Shown here: in pieces, positions 1-5,563 of the stretch
How the letters are laid out: every line of letters starts with the position of its first letter
Position numbering within the stretch: position 1 is the stretch's first letter
Source of the DNA: Fimbriimonadaceae bacterium
GTDB taxonomy: Bacteria > Armatimonadota > Fimbriimonadia > Fimbriimonadales > Fimbriimonadaceae
Direction: 5' to 3'
Assembly (NCBI GenBank): GCA_947447315.1
Contig: CANFJD010000059.1
Location: forward strand, 1 to 12,013
Length of the DNA stretch: 12,013 bases
Made by a program: the position numbers and the translations under genes
Notes under the pieces: generated by a model
Told to the model about the DNA's origin: nothing
Database searches by the model: none
What the model saw: the letters and a program-made list of their open reading frames with translations, nothing else

Positions 1-570
1 CACGGTCTTGTTTTCCTTTTCGCGCCGAACTATCACCCGGCCATGCAGCACGTCGGGGCGGTACGGAAAGAACTTGGGGTTCGCACGGTGTTTAACCAAC
101 TTGGTCCCCTCGCCAATCCCGCCCGGGCAACCCGACAGTTGATCGGGGTCTATGAGTACGCGATCATGCGATCCATGGGCGAAGCCCTCCGAGAATTAGG
201 AGCGCATCGCGCGCTGATCGTCCATGGTCGCGATCATCTAGACGAGATCAGCCCTTGCACCACTACCGACGCCGTACGCCTAGTAGACGGAGTGGTTGAA
301 AACACCACCATCTCCCCATTCGATTTCGGACGCCAACCGATCGATCCATCCGCACTTTTGCCGGCTGACGATGCGCTTGGTAACGCGGAGATCCTTTTGG
401 AGGCCATTACCAATGCCGATTCGCCGCGAGCCCATGCCGTGATTCCGAACGCTGCCGCCACCATCTGGCTGGCTGAACTCGCGCCCGATCTCAAGGTCGC
501 AGCTCAACTGGCGGAAGATGCCATTCGGTCGGGAGCCGCCCGTGCCAAGCTGGAGGCGGTCCGCGTATGA
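1..570 (+). CDS. trpD: Anthranilate phosphoribosyltransferase, C-terminal part (5' end outside window)
   Basis: TrpD transfers the phosphoribosyl group of PRPP to anthranilate, the second committed step of tryptophan synthesis in the cytoplasm. The frame is open from base 1, and the visible 189 residues are roughly the C-terminal half of a family that is usually about 340 residues long. Seen directly are FLFAPNYHPAM, the run RKELGVRTVFNQLGPLANPA and a later HGRDHLDEIS, all hallmarks of the TrpD phosphoribosyltransferase domain and its anthranilate and Mg-PRPP sites. The PRPP-binding Gly-rich loop lies upstream of the window. The stop codon TGA overlaps the trpC start (ATGA), so the two genes are almost certainly co-transcribed and translationally coupled. 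No frame damage is visible. The identification is secure. Confidence 0.97.
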   Translation, partial: HGLVFLFAPNYHPAMQHVGAVRKELGVRTVFNQLGPLANPARATRQLIGVYEYAIMRSMGEALRELGAHRALIVHGRDHLDEISPCTTTDAVRLVDGVVENTTISPFDFGRQPIDPSALLPADDALGNAEILLEAITNADSPRAHAVIPNAAATIWLAELAPDLKVAAQLAEDAIRSGAARAKLEAVRV

Positions 571-1349
571 CGATTCTGGAGCGAATCCACGAGACCAAGC
601 GCACCGAGGTAGCCGCGCTTCATGCCCGTACTACTCGTGAGCAACTCGTCCGCGACATCGCCACGGTTTCCCCACCCCGAGGTTTTTTACGGGCATTGCA
701 ACGGGCACCGGAAATCGGATTGATTGCCGAAATCAAAAAGGCCAGTCCTAGTCAGGGTCTCATTCGCCCGGATTTTGATCCCGTAGAAATCGCCCAGGCC
801 TATGCCGCCGCCGGGGCAAATTGCCTAAGCCTCCTTACCGACCAATCGTATTTTCAGGGAAATTTGCAATACCTAACTGAAGGTCGGAACGCGGTCGATC
901 TGCCTGCATTACGCAAGGATTTCATCATCGATCCTCTACAAATCTATGAGGCAAGATGCTTCGGAGCGGATGCTGTTTTGCTAATCGTCGCCATGCTGAC
1001 TGATGCCGAAATCACGGAATTCCAAAACCTGACCTGGGATCTAGGAATGGACGCTCTGGTTGAAGTGCACACGGAGGAGGAAACCGCACGCGCTATCGAC
1101 CTAGGATGCAACCTCATTGGCGTAAACAATCGCGATCTGGCTACCTTCACAACAGATTTGTCGGTCAGCGAGCGGCTTATCCCGATGATCACTCCGTTTG
1201 CCTTTGCCGTAAGTGAGAGCTCCCTCGAATCACGGGCCGACGTGAATCGCGTGAAAGCGGCGGGCGCGGGAGCCGTGCTCATCGGCACTCGATTCACGCG
1301 GGAACCAGACATCGAAGCCGCCGTACAAAGCGTTATGCGGACAAAATAA
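567..1349 (+). CDS. trpC: Indole-3-glycerol phosphate synthase
   Basis: TrpC closes the indole ring of 1-(2-carboxyphenylamino)-deoxyribulose 5-phosphate, with loss of CO2 and water, to give indole-3-glycerol phosphate. The 260-residue product is normal length for a stand-alone TIM-barrel enzyme, with no TrpF fusion. Catalytic positions appear in order: Glu55 and Lys57 in AEIKKASPS, Lys117 in LRKDF, Glu166 in LVEVH, Asn187 in GVNNRDL and Ser218 in SESS. The usual phosphate-loop SESG reads SESS here (Ser219 instead of Gly), a mild departure. The ATG overlaps the trpD stop by 4 nt, which fixes the start and implies coupling. No trpF, trpB or trpA follows; the next genes are convergent ribosomal genes, so this end of the trp operon stops here. 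The stop codon lies in the T-tract of the terminator that serves rplL from the other side. Confidence 0.97.
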   Translation: MTILERIHETKRTEVAALHARTTREQLVRDIATVSPPRGFLRALQRAPEIGLIAEIKKASPSQGLIRPDFDPVEIAQAYAAAGANCLSLLTDQSYFQGNLQYLTEGRNAVDLPALRKDFIIDPLQIYEARCFGADAVLLIVAMLTDAEITEFQNLTWDLGMDALVEVHTEEETARAIDLGCNLIGVNNRDLATFTTDLSVSERLIPMITPFAFAVSESSLESRADVNRVKAAGAGAVLIGTRFTREPDIEAAVQSVMRTK

Positions 1350-1379
1350 AAACGCCCCGATCTTTCGATCGGAGCGTTT
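1350..1379 (-). terminator. Intrinsic terminator of rplJL, between convergent trpC and rplL
   Basis: Two 13-nt arms (1350-1362 and 1367-1379) form a hairpin with a 4-nt TTTC loop and a single mismatch. On the minus strand the stem ends in TTT and runs on as TTATTTT across the trpC stop codon, a strong U-tract. On the plus strand the stem is followed only by GCCATT after its own TTT, so termination of trp transcripts here should be weaker. The element is best read as the rplL terminator, possibly working in both directions. Confidence 0.85.
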
Positions 1380-1399
1380 GCCATTCCAACGGTTCGGAA

Positions 1400-1792
1400 T
1401 TACTTGATTTCGACTTTTCCGCCAGCCTCTTCGAGAGCGGCTTTGACCTTATCCGCTTCGTCCTTGCTGACGTTCTCTTTGATCGGCTTCGGAGCGCCAT
1501 CGACGAGGTCCTTGGCTTCCTTGAGACCGAGACCGGTGAGCTCGCGAACGACCTTGATGACGTTCAGCTTGCTGGCGCCAGCATCGGCGAGGACGACCGT
1601 GAATTCGGTCTTCTCTTCTTCAACGGCGGCGGCCGGAGCGGCACCTGCACCGGCGAACATGGCCGGGTTGAAAGCACCCATGGGAGCGGCGGCGGTAACG
1701 CCGAACTTGTCTTCCAGGGCGGTCTTCAGTTCACTCAGTTCAATCGCGGTAAGGCCGGCGATCGATTCTACGATGGATTCAATGTTTGCCAT
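1400..1792 (-). CDS. rplL: 50S ribosomal protein L7/L12
   Basis: L7/L12 forms the dimers of the ribosomal stalk that recruit and activate translational GTPases. The 130-residue product has the standard layout: an N-terminal helical dimerisation and L10-binding domain (about residues 1-32), an Ala/Gly/Pro-rich flexible hinge (about 33-57), and the C-terminal factor-binding domain starting near EEEKTEFTVVL, with the conserved KLNVIKVVRELTGLGLKEAKDLVD. It is slightly longer than the E. coli protein (about 120 residues) because of extra hinge residues. It begins 14 nt after the rplJ stop, with only a weak purine-rich stretch (AAGAGA) before the ATG, as expected in an operon with rplJ. A strong terminator follows directly. 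rpoB, its usual downstream neighbour, is absent. Confidence 0.98.
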   Translation of the reverse strand: MANIESIVESIAGLTAIELSELKTALEDKFGVTAAAPMGAFNPAMFAGAGAAPAAAVEEEKTEFTVVLADAGASKLNVIKVVRELTGLGLKEAKDLVDGAPKPIKENVSKDEADKVKAALEEAGGKVEIK

Positions 1793-1806
1793 TTAATTTT
1801 CTCTTG

Positions 1807-2352
1807 TTACTCGGTGGTTGCGGCGACTTCAGAACCTTCGTTCGCTTGGTCGGCAACGGCGTAAATCGTGCGGATCGGATCAGCATAGATAGCTTCCACG
1901 GTGCCGATGAGGGTCGAAATCGGGGCGGCAATCGCTCCGATGACTTGAGAAATAAGCACTTCCTTGCTGGGAAGATTGCTGAGAGTCTCTACCTCTTTGC
2001 TCGTGTAAGCCTTTCCGCCGAACAGACCGCCCTTGACGATGAGTTTCTTGCTGACCCGCGCGTACTCTAAAAGAGCCTTGGTCACTTCCGATTCGCTACC
2101 AAACACGAACGCATACGCGGTGGTGCCGTTATCGAATTCAGTCGGAAGCTGGGCTGCGTCGTCTCCGGCCGCCAATCGGAACAAAGTGTTCTTAATGACG
2201 TGGATTTCGCCGCCCTTCTTGCGAAGGTCCGCACGCAGAGCCTGGAGTTCCTTAACCTTCAGTCCTCGGTAGTCCGTAAAGACCACTCCGGAAGCTGAGG
2301 CGTACCACTCCTTGGCTTTTTCTATGGATTGCGCTTTCTGTGCGGTAGGCAT
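1807..2352 (-). CDS. rplJ: 50S ribosomal protein L10
   Basis: L10 anchors L7/L12 dimers to the 23S rRNA at the stalk base, and in many bacteria it also represses its own mRNA. Recognisable parts are the N-terminal KAKEWYASASGVVFTDYRGL, the central KNTLFRLAAG, KLIVKGGLFGGKAY, and a C-terminal helical tail (VIGAIAAPISTLIGTVEAI) for L12 binding. An upstream in-frame ATG at 2385 would add 11 residues, but it lies just past the leader terminator without a ribosome site. The ATG at 2352 has AAAGGT just upstream and gives the family-typical 181 residues, so it is preferred. Oddly, both candidate starts encode MPTA. Regulation is probably through the leader RNA immediately upstream. Confidence 0.96.
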   Translation of the reverse strand: MPTAQKAQSIEKAKEWYASASGVVFTDYRGLKVKELQALRADLRKKGGEIHVIKNTLFRLAAGDDAAQLPTEFDNGTTAYAFVFGSESEVTKALLEYARVSKKLIVKGGLFGGKAYTSKEVETLSNLPSKEVLISQVIGAIAAPISTLIGTVEAIYADPIRTIYAVADQANEGSEVAATTE

Positions 2353-2393
2353 GGTTACCTTTGCCCCGAAGAAAGCGGTTGGCATCGAATTTT

Positions 2394-2456
2394 AAATCAA
2401 AAACGCCTCGTTCTGGCTGTTCCCGCAAGGGGTAAGTCTGCCAACAGAACGAGGCG
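2394..2456 (-). terminator. Intrinsic terminator in the rplJ leader
   Basis: A perfect 12-bp inverted repeat (2445-2456 and 2404-2415, CGCCTCGTTCTG on the minus strand) encloses a 29-nt loop, which itself contains a small CCC/GGG stem. TTTTTGATTT follows on the minus strand. Only about 40 nt separate it from the rplJ start, with no convincing promoter between, so transcripts for rplJL must pass it. It is therefore probably conditional. Confidence 0.8.
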
Positions 2457-2521
2457 GCAAAATGCCGTTATTCCTTTTTCGTCCCCTCGGCAGGCTCGCC
2501 AGTTCTTTCGAACGTCTGCGA
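2395..2521 (-). promoter_or_regulatory. Candidate L10 leader RNA (autogenous attenuator of rplJL)
   Basis: Read on the minus strand, this untranslated leader first has a short hairpin GTTC-GAAA-GAAC, then GCCTGCCGAGG (2495-2485), which resembles the CCUACCGAGG core I recall from L10 leaders of other bacteria. Next is a CGGCA/TGCCG hairpin (2467-2455), followed by the terminator. CGAGG (2489-2485) is complementary to CCTCG (2454-2450), the 5' arm of the terminator, so an antiterminator stem coaxial with the CGGCA hairpin can replace the terminator. Excess L10 bound at the upstream motif would block the antiterminator and stop transcription. The competing pairings are seen in the sequence; L10 binding is inferred. 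The alternative is that the hairpin merely terminates the GNAT gene. Confidence 0.65.
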
Positions 2522-2535
2522 CTTAAGAGCAATGC

Positions 2536-3126
2536 TCACCGGCTTTCTTCAGAGTTGTGGGAAAAGTATGACACAAGCCGCGCCCGGTTTTCCGGCCACT
2601 CATCCGCCAGCATGCTGAAAACCACTGTGTTCCGTACGTATCCGTCCCAGTTCACCAAGTTTCGCCGCAGCACGCCTTCCCGCGTCGCCCCCAGTCGCAG
2701 CACCGCATTCTGAGACCGTTCGTTCCGCTCGTCCACATCAAACTGAATGCGCCTCCAACCGCGGGGGCCGAACGCGTAATCCATGAGGGCAATCTTGGCG
2801 CTCGTATTCACGTGGGTCCGCCACACCTTTGGGTGGTGAAAGGTATGCCCGATTGAAGCTGCGCAATTCACTTCCGAGATATCGTAAAACCGCGTGGAAC
2901 CCACGATTTCCCCGTCCACGACGATGACGAACGGCTCCGATTTCGAGTCGGCTAACGCCGCCGCGACGTACTCCTCCATATCGGCCAAAGATCGTCCGAA
3001 TGGTGTCCGCAGTAGTCGCCAAACCTCCGCCGGTGACGCCGCCACGAACAAGTCCGCTGCATTTTCCTGCGCCAATGGTCGCAAAGCGACCGCGCCAAAA
3101 CTCAGTTCCACCGATCCATTTTGCAC
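2536..3126 (-). CDS. GNAT-family N-acetyltransferase (RimJ/RimL-like)
   Basis: This probably transfers an acetyl group from acetyl-CoA to an amine; the substrate is unknown. The 196-residue product fits the Acetyltransf_3 branch of the GNAT superfamily. Seen are the strand FVIVVDGEIVGSTRFYDI (about 66-83), IGHTFHHPKVWRTHVNTSAK (about 92-111), where the acetyl-CoA loop lies, IQFDVDERNERSQNAVLRLGA (about 127-147) with the Asn134-containing motif of this branch, and EGVLRRN with TVVFSMLADEWP near the end. The start is GTG, preceded by AAAGGG at a good distance. An overlapping ATG nearby is out of frame. It lies upstream of the rplJ leader on the same strand, but nothing ties its function to the ribosome beyond the fact that some RimJ/RimL relatives acetylate ribosomal proteins. 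Confidence 0.9.
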   Translation of the reverse strand: MQNGSVELSFGAVALRPLAQENAADLFVAASPAEVWRLLRTPFGRSLADMEEYVAAALADSKSEPFVIVVDGEIVGSTRFYDISEVNCAASIGHTFHHPKVWRTHVNTSAKIALMDYAFGPRGWRRIQFDVDERNERSQNAVLRLGATREGVLRRNLVNWDGYVRNTVVFSMLADEWPENRARLVSYFSHNSEESR

Positions 3127-3144
3127 CCGAAATCCCTTTAGAGT

Positions 3145-3162
3145 GCGGTCGCTAGAGACCGC
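3145..3162. repeat. Short inverted repeat upstream of the GNAT gene
   Basis: GCGGTC and GACCGC are separated by 6 nt. The element sits 19-36 nt upstream of the GTG start, where an operator or 5'-UTR hairpin could lie. No T-tract follows on either strand. The function is unknown and it could be chance. Confidence 0.3.
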
Positions 3163-3277
3163 TATTTGCTATGGTTAGCTGAATGAATGAATCCCGACTC
3201 GACTACGGCCCCAGACATTTTTTGTCCAGCGGTACTCATTCTTCGCTAACTACATCGTATGATTTATCGGGAACGCG

Positions 3278-3898
3278 ATGGCTTCACGAGCTAGGGAAAC
3301 GAGACAAGAGTGGATGACACGGCAGGGTGATATTCGACCCCTCTCATCCCTTGTGACGCTGTCAATTCTACTGGCAGGCGGTGTACTCATTGGCCATTTC
3401 GGCAGTTTCGATAGCCCGCTTCTTACGATCGGAATGATCGCGGCAGTAGTGATTACTTTTATTTTGTGGAGCACGCGATGGACGAAGTCACTTGAAGACT
3501 GGTATTGGTCAAGGTACGGCATTTCCACCGCGAGCCCCAGCCACCACATTCTGCTGCATGAAGCACTTGCCGGATGCGTTGTCACGGGTGCCCTCATCGC
3601 CTTGACCCCATACTGGTTAGCCCGCCAATCTGGCCTCGATACAGAAGCATTCGCCTTGCTACCTGCGGCCTGGTGCATGACCCGCTGGCGATTCAGCCGC
3701 CACGCCTCGCACTGGGGAATCATGACGCTTATCGCATCGGCCGTTTCCTGCGTACCTACCAAAACCTTGACATCCGACCTTGTGTGGATTCTCTTGTTCC
3801 CTATCGTCGGATACACCATTGACCAAATCCTCCTGGAGACAGACCGACGCCGATATATCTCAGTCCCGCGCAAGACACACCGATGGTCGCTCAGCTAG
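3278..3898 (+). CDS. Small polytopic membrane protein, unknown family
   Basis: I do not recognise a family. The 206-residue product is strongly hydrophobic in blocks: candidate membrane spans at about residues 23-41, 47-64, 93-115, 146-160 and 167-186, with a further short hydrophobic patch near 123-134. Trp- and Arg-rich loops (WSTRWTKSLEDWYWSRY, MTRWRFSRHASHW) lie between them, and the C-terminus is basic (DRRRYISVPRKTHRW). The N-terminus is also basic, with no cleavable signal visible. A TATGAT box at 3258-3263 could be a -10, giving a very short leader; there is only GGGA as a weak ribosome site. The DUF2314 gene begins 39 nt later on the same strand. A comparably long open frame lies on the opposite strand, but only this strand gives membrane-protein composition. 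Confidence 0.7.
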   Translation: MASRARETRQEWMTRQGDIRPLSSLVTLSILLAGGVLIGHFGSFDSPLLTIGMIAAVVITFILWSTRWTKSLEDWYWSRYGISTASPSHHILLHEALAGCVVTGALIALTPYWLARQSGLDTEAFALLPAAWCMTRWRFSRHASHWGIMTLIASAVSCVPTKTLTSDLVWILLFPIVGYTIDQILLETDRRRYISVPRKTHRWSLS

Positions 3899-3924
3899 TG
3901 CGCAACGTTTCCCCACGAAAGCGG

Positions 3925-3930
3925 TATCGT
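3925..3930 (+). promoter_or_regulatory. Possible -10 box of a leaderless transcript (DUF2314 gene)
   Basis: TATCGT is followed by 7 nt and then ATG, placing the expected transcription start at or next to the start codon. There is no recognisable -35 and no Shine-Dalgarno sequence. The support is positional only. Confidence 0.35.
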
Positions 3931-3937
3931 TCCCGCC

Positions 3938-4804
3938 ATGGGACTTTTCGGTCGCATCATGAAGGGCATCTTTGGCCCAAAAGATCCTGACCCCGTGGCC
4001 CTCGTTCTGCTGCTTGCAAATCCTCGCGAGCTACCTGAGTTGATTGTGAGACAGGCGATCGAAGCCGGTACTGGATCACCCGTCCGCACGGAAGATCTGC
4101 AATCAGAGCCGTTGCGATTTGAATGGAAGTCCGAAGGTTGGAAGATCACATTTCTCTCCCTGCCCACCCGATACATTCCGGAGGGCGGCCCGGCGATGGC
4201 GGAGGCACGTATCGAAGCCGCCGTCGAAGCTCACACCGGTGCGATTCTGATCGATGTCAGGGAAGCGCCGGCCGGAAAAGACCACGCCACCGACGGCATT
4301 AATTTGGTTGGGAAAATGGCACTTCCGCTGATTGATGCCGACGTCACGGCCGTCTACTGCTTCAACACCCAGCGGATGAATCTGGTCACCGAAGAGCTTC
4401 TCACCGCCTTTGCCGAGGGCGAAGCCTCGGACGTAATGGATACCGTGGCCTACGATGCCGTGATTTCGGAGTACGACGAAAGGAAGATGGAGGCCGCCAT
4501 CGAAGAAGCGCGTCGCCGATTTCCCGAGTTTGAAGCTGCCCTCCGCTCCCGCGTAAGCCCGGAACAGTTGTTCATGGTGAAACTTCTGTTCGGTGAAGAA
4601 GATCGGGTGGAGAATATGTGGGTATCGGTTACCAGTATTGAAGAAGGCAAAGTCACTGGCAAGTTGGAGAACAAGCCGATGCACCAACCCGGGTTGCTGC
4701 TAGGTTCTCTGGTGTCCCAACCCGTGGAAGACATATGCGATTGGATCTACCTAGACGGTCAGAACTTCGTTGGCGGATTCACCAACGAAGTTCTCCAGGG
4801 TTAA
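3938..4804 (+). CDS. DUF2314-domain protein
   Basis: The C-terminal part, about residues 183-286, carries the DUF2314 pattern: a helix ending in ARRRFPEFEAAL, then LFMVKLLFGEEDRVENMWVSV, GKVTGKLENKP, and a final VEDICDWIYLDGQNFVGGFT. This domain is found in E. coli YegJ and relatives; its biochemical role is unknown. The N-terminal 160 residues form a separate alpha/beta region (HTGAILIDVREAP, GKMALPLIDADVTAVYCFN), reminiscent of DUF4261-like proteins that occur with DUF2314, though this is a weak resemblance. No signal peptide or membrane span is evident, so a cytoplasmic location is likely. There is no Shine-Dalgarno site; TATCGT lies exactly 7 nt before the ATG (3925-3930), suggesting a leaderless transcript. 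Confidence 0.85.
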   Translation: MGLFGRIMKGIFGPKDPDPVALVLLLANPRELPELIVRQAIEAGTGSPVRTEDLQSEPLRFEWKSEGWKITFLSLPTRYIPEGGPAMAEARIEAAVEAHTGAILIDVREAPAGKDHATDGINLVGKMALPLIDADVTAVYCFNTQRMNLVTEELLTAFAEGEASDVMDTVAYDAVISEYDERKMEAAIEEARRRFPEFEAALRSRVSPEQLFMVKLLFGEEDRVENMWVSVTSIEEGKVTGKLENKPMHQPGLLLGSLVSQPVEDICDWIYLDGQNFVGGFTNEVLQG

Positions 4805-4830
4805 GAAGATCGGTCAGGATCTGAGAACTA

Positions 4831-4851
4831 CCTGGCGTCTGTCACGCCGGG
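4831..4851. repeat. 8-bp hairpin downstream of the DUF2314 gene
   Basis: CCTGGCGT and ACGCCGGG flank a 5-nt loop, with one G-T pair. It lies 27 nt past the DUF2314 stop and overlaps the remnant mutL tail. There is no T-tract on either strand, so it is at best a weak terminator or a transcript-end stabiliser for the convergent units. Confidence 0.3.
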
Positions 4852-5018
4852 AGCGACAAACCCATAGCTTCAAGGTACGACCGCTTTGTTAGGTCGAAGG
4901 ATTGGAATTTGAAACCGAATGCTCCGCAACTGCCAGTGTCGCCGCGGCGGGCTGCGGCGGTTCTATTCTGATTGCTGGTCTTGCGGTGGCGGCGGAATAA
5001 ACCACCCGACGGCCACAA
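4842..5018 (-). pseudogene. Remnant or small ORF ending in a diverged copy of the mutL 3' end
   Basis: On the minus strand this frame is open from about 5070 to the TGA at 4842-4844, with no ATG start; TTG at 5018-5016 is the only upstream start-like codon, and it has no ribosome site. Its last 13 codons read RSYLEAMGLSLPA, against RSYLEAMGLPLPA at the end of the MutL-family protein upstream. Twelve of 13 residues match, while 7 codons differ synonymously and the stop differs too (TGA against TAG). FDLTK just before may correspond to FDIR in MutL; the rest shows no clear similarity. The codon pattern implies divergence under protein-level selection before decay, so a deleted mutL paralogue or a displaced gene end is likelier than chance. 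It could also be a genuine small protein. Confidence 0.45.
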
Positions 5019-5050
5019 GATATATTTGCTAACGGATCGTGAATTTTGCG

Positions 5051-5557
5051 CTAAGTAAATTGCTTGAAACCGAATTTATCAAATCGATCCTTCAGGTAAC
5101 CAATGATTTCCTGATCCTCACAAATGGCAACCAGGCCGTCATCGTGGTCGTGAATGTAGGCAAACTTCTTCTCCTTCGCTATGAGCATGAACCCCCATCC
5201 GAAGCTCAGCATTAGAAATAAAACAGAAAACAATCTCTCGTTTTCTTCCGTCCGAAAAACGTAGTTCACGTAGTCGATTTCTTCGGGGACGCTGCCATCT
5301 CGCTGCACCAGGTGCCAGAGATAAGGAATTTCAAATGAGGACCAGATACCATGTTCAAATATCGAAATGAGCACTTCGCTTTCGGCCACAAAATCAGCGA
5401 GGCATATTACCAGCGGTTGGCGGAATGCTTCCTTATCGAGGCAGCTGTATCGCAGTCCATTTGGCGCATTCCACCGATTTCGAATATAGCTGTCGGTCGG
5501 AGCCAAACCGAGGCTGGTCATCCATTGGTTAGCTTCGGACTCGGTTAGCTTTTTCAT
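5051..5557 (-). CDS. Hypothetical protein, 168 residues, AT-rich
   Basis: I do not assign a family with confidence. The product is acidic-to-neutral and aromatic-rich, without a signal peptide. A buried-strand pattern LVICLADFVAESEVLISIFEHGIWSS (about 49-74) precedes PYLWHLVQRDG, then a hydrophobic helix-like run SVLFLMLSFGWGFMLIA (about 110-126) and IHDHDDGLVAICED. This order of segments resembles small uncharacterised proteins scattered through Planctomycetes, Verrucomicrobia and Myxococcota that may be immunity-like, but this rests on memory alone. The ATG lies 6 nt after the mutL stop, and its ribosome site (TAGGA) overlaps that stop, so the pair is co-transcribed. Base composition is visibly AT-richer than its neighbours, and a second mutL tail follows it, both suggesting later arrival. 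Confidence 0.7.
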   Translation of the reverse strand: MKKLTESEANQWMTSLGLAPTDSYIRNRWNAPNGLRYSCLDKEAFRQPLVICLADFVAESEVLISIFEHGIWSSFEIPYLWHLVQRDGSVPEEIDYVNYVFRTEENERLFSVLFLMLSFGWGFMLIAKEKKFAYIHDHDDGLVAICEDQEIIGYLKDRFDKFGFKQFT

Positions 5558-5563
5558 TGGGTC

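Noticed and set aside
1404..1796. Plus-strand open frame opposite rplL
   Set aside because: It is the exact antisense of L7/L12; the Ala-rich hinge prevents stops on the other strand.
2353..2385. Upstream ATG of rplJ as the start codon
   Set aside because: It has no ribosome site, lies immediately after the terminator T-tract, and adds an extension not typical of L10.
3181..3192. GAATGAATGAAT tandem tetranucleotide
   Set aside because: About three copies only; too short to be meaningful.
3250..3873. Long minus-strand open frame (207 codons) opposite the membrane protein gene
   Set aside because: Its composition is not protein-like in any recognisable domain, whereas the plus frame gives regular membrane spans. 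It is a shadow frame.
4831..4851. Hairpin considered as an intrinsic terminator for the DUF2314 gene
   Set aside because: No T-tract follows on either strand, so it is listed only as a hairpin.
4893..5000. Plus-strand frame with a hydrophobic Ala/Gly-rich stretch
   Set aside because: It has no ATG, no ribosome site and is under 40 codons; the minus frame with the mutL-like tail explains the region better.
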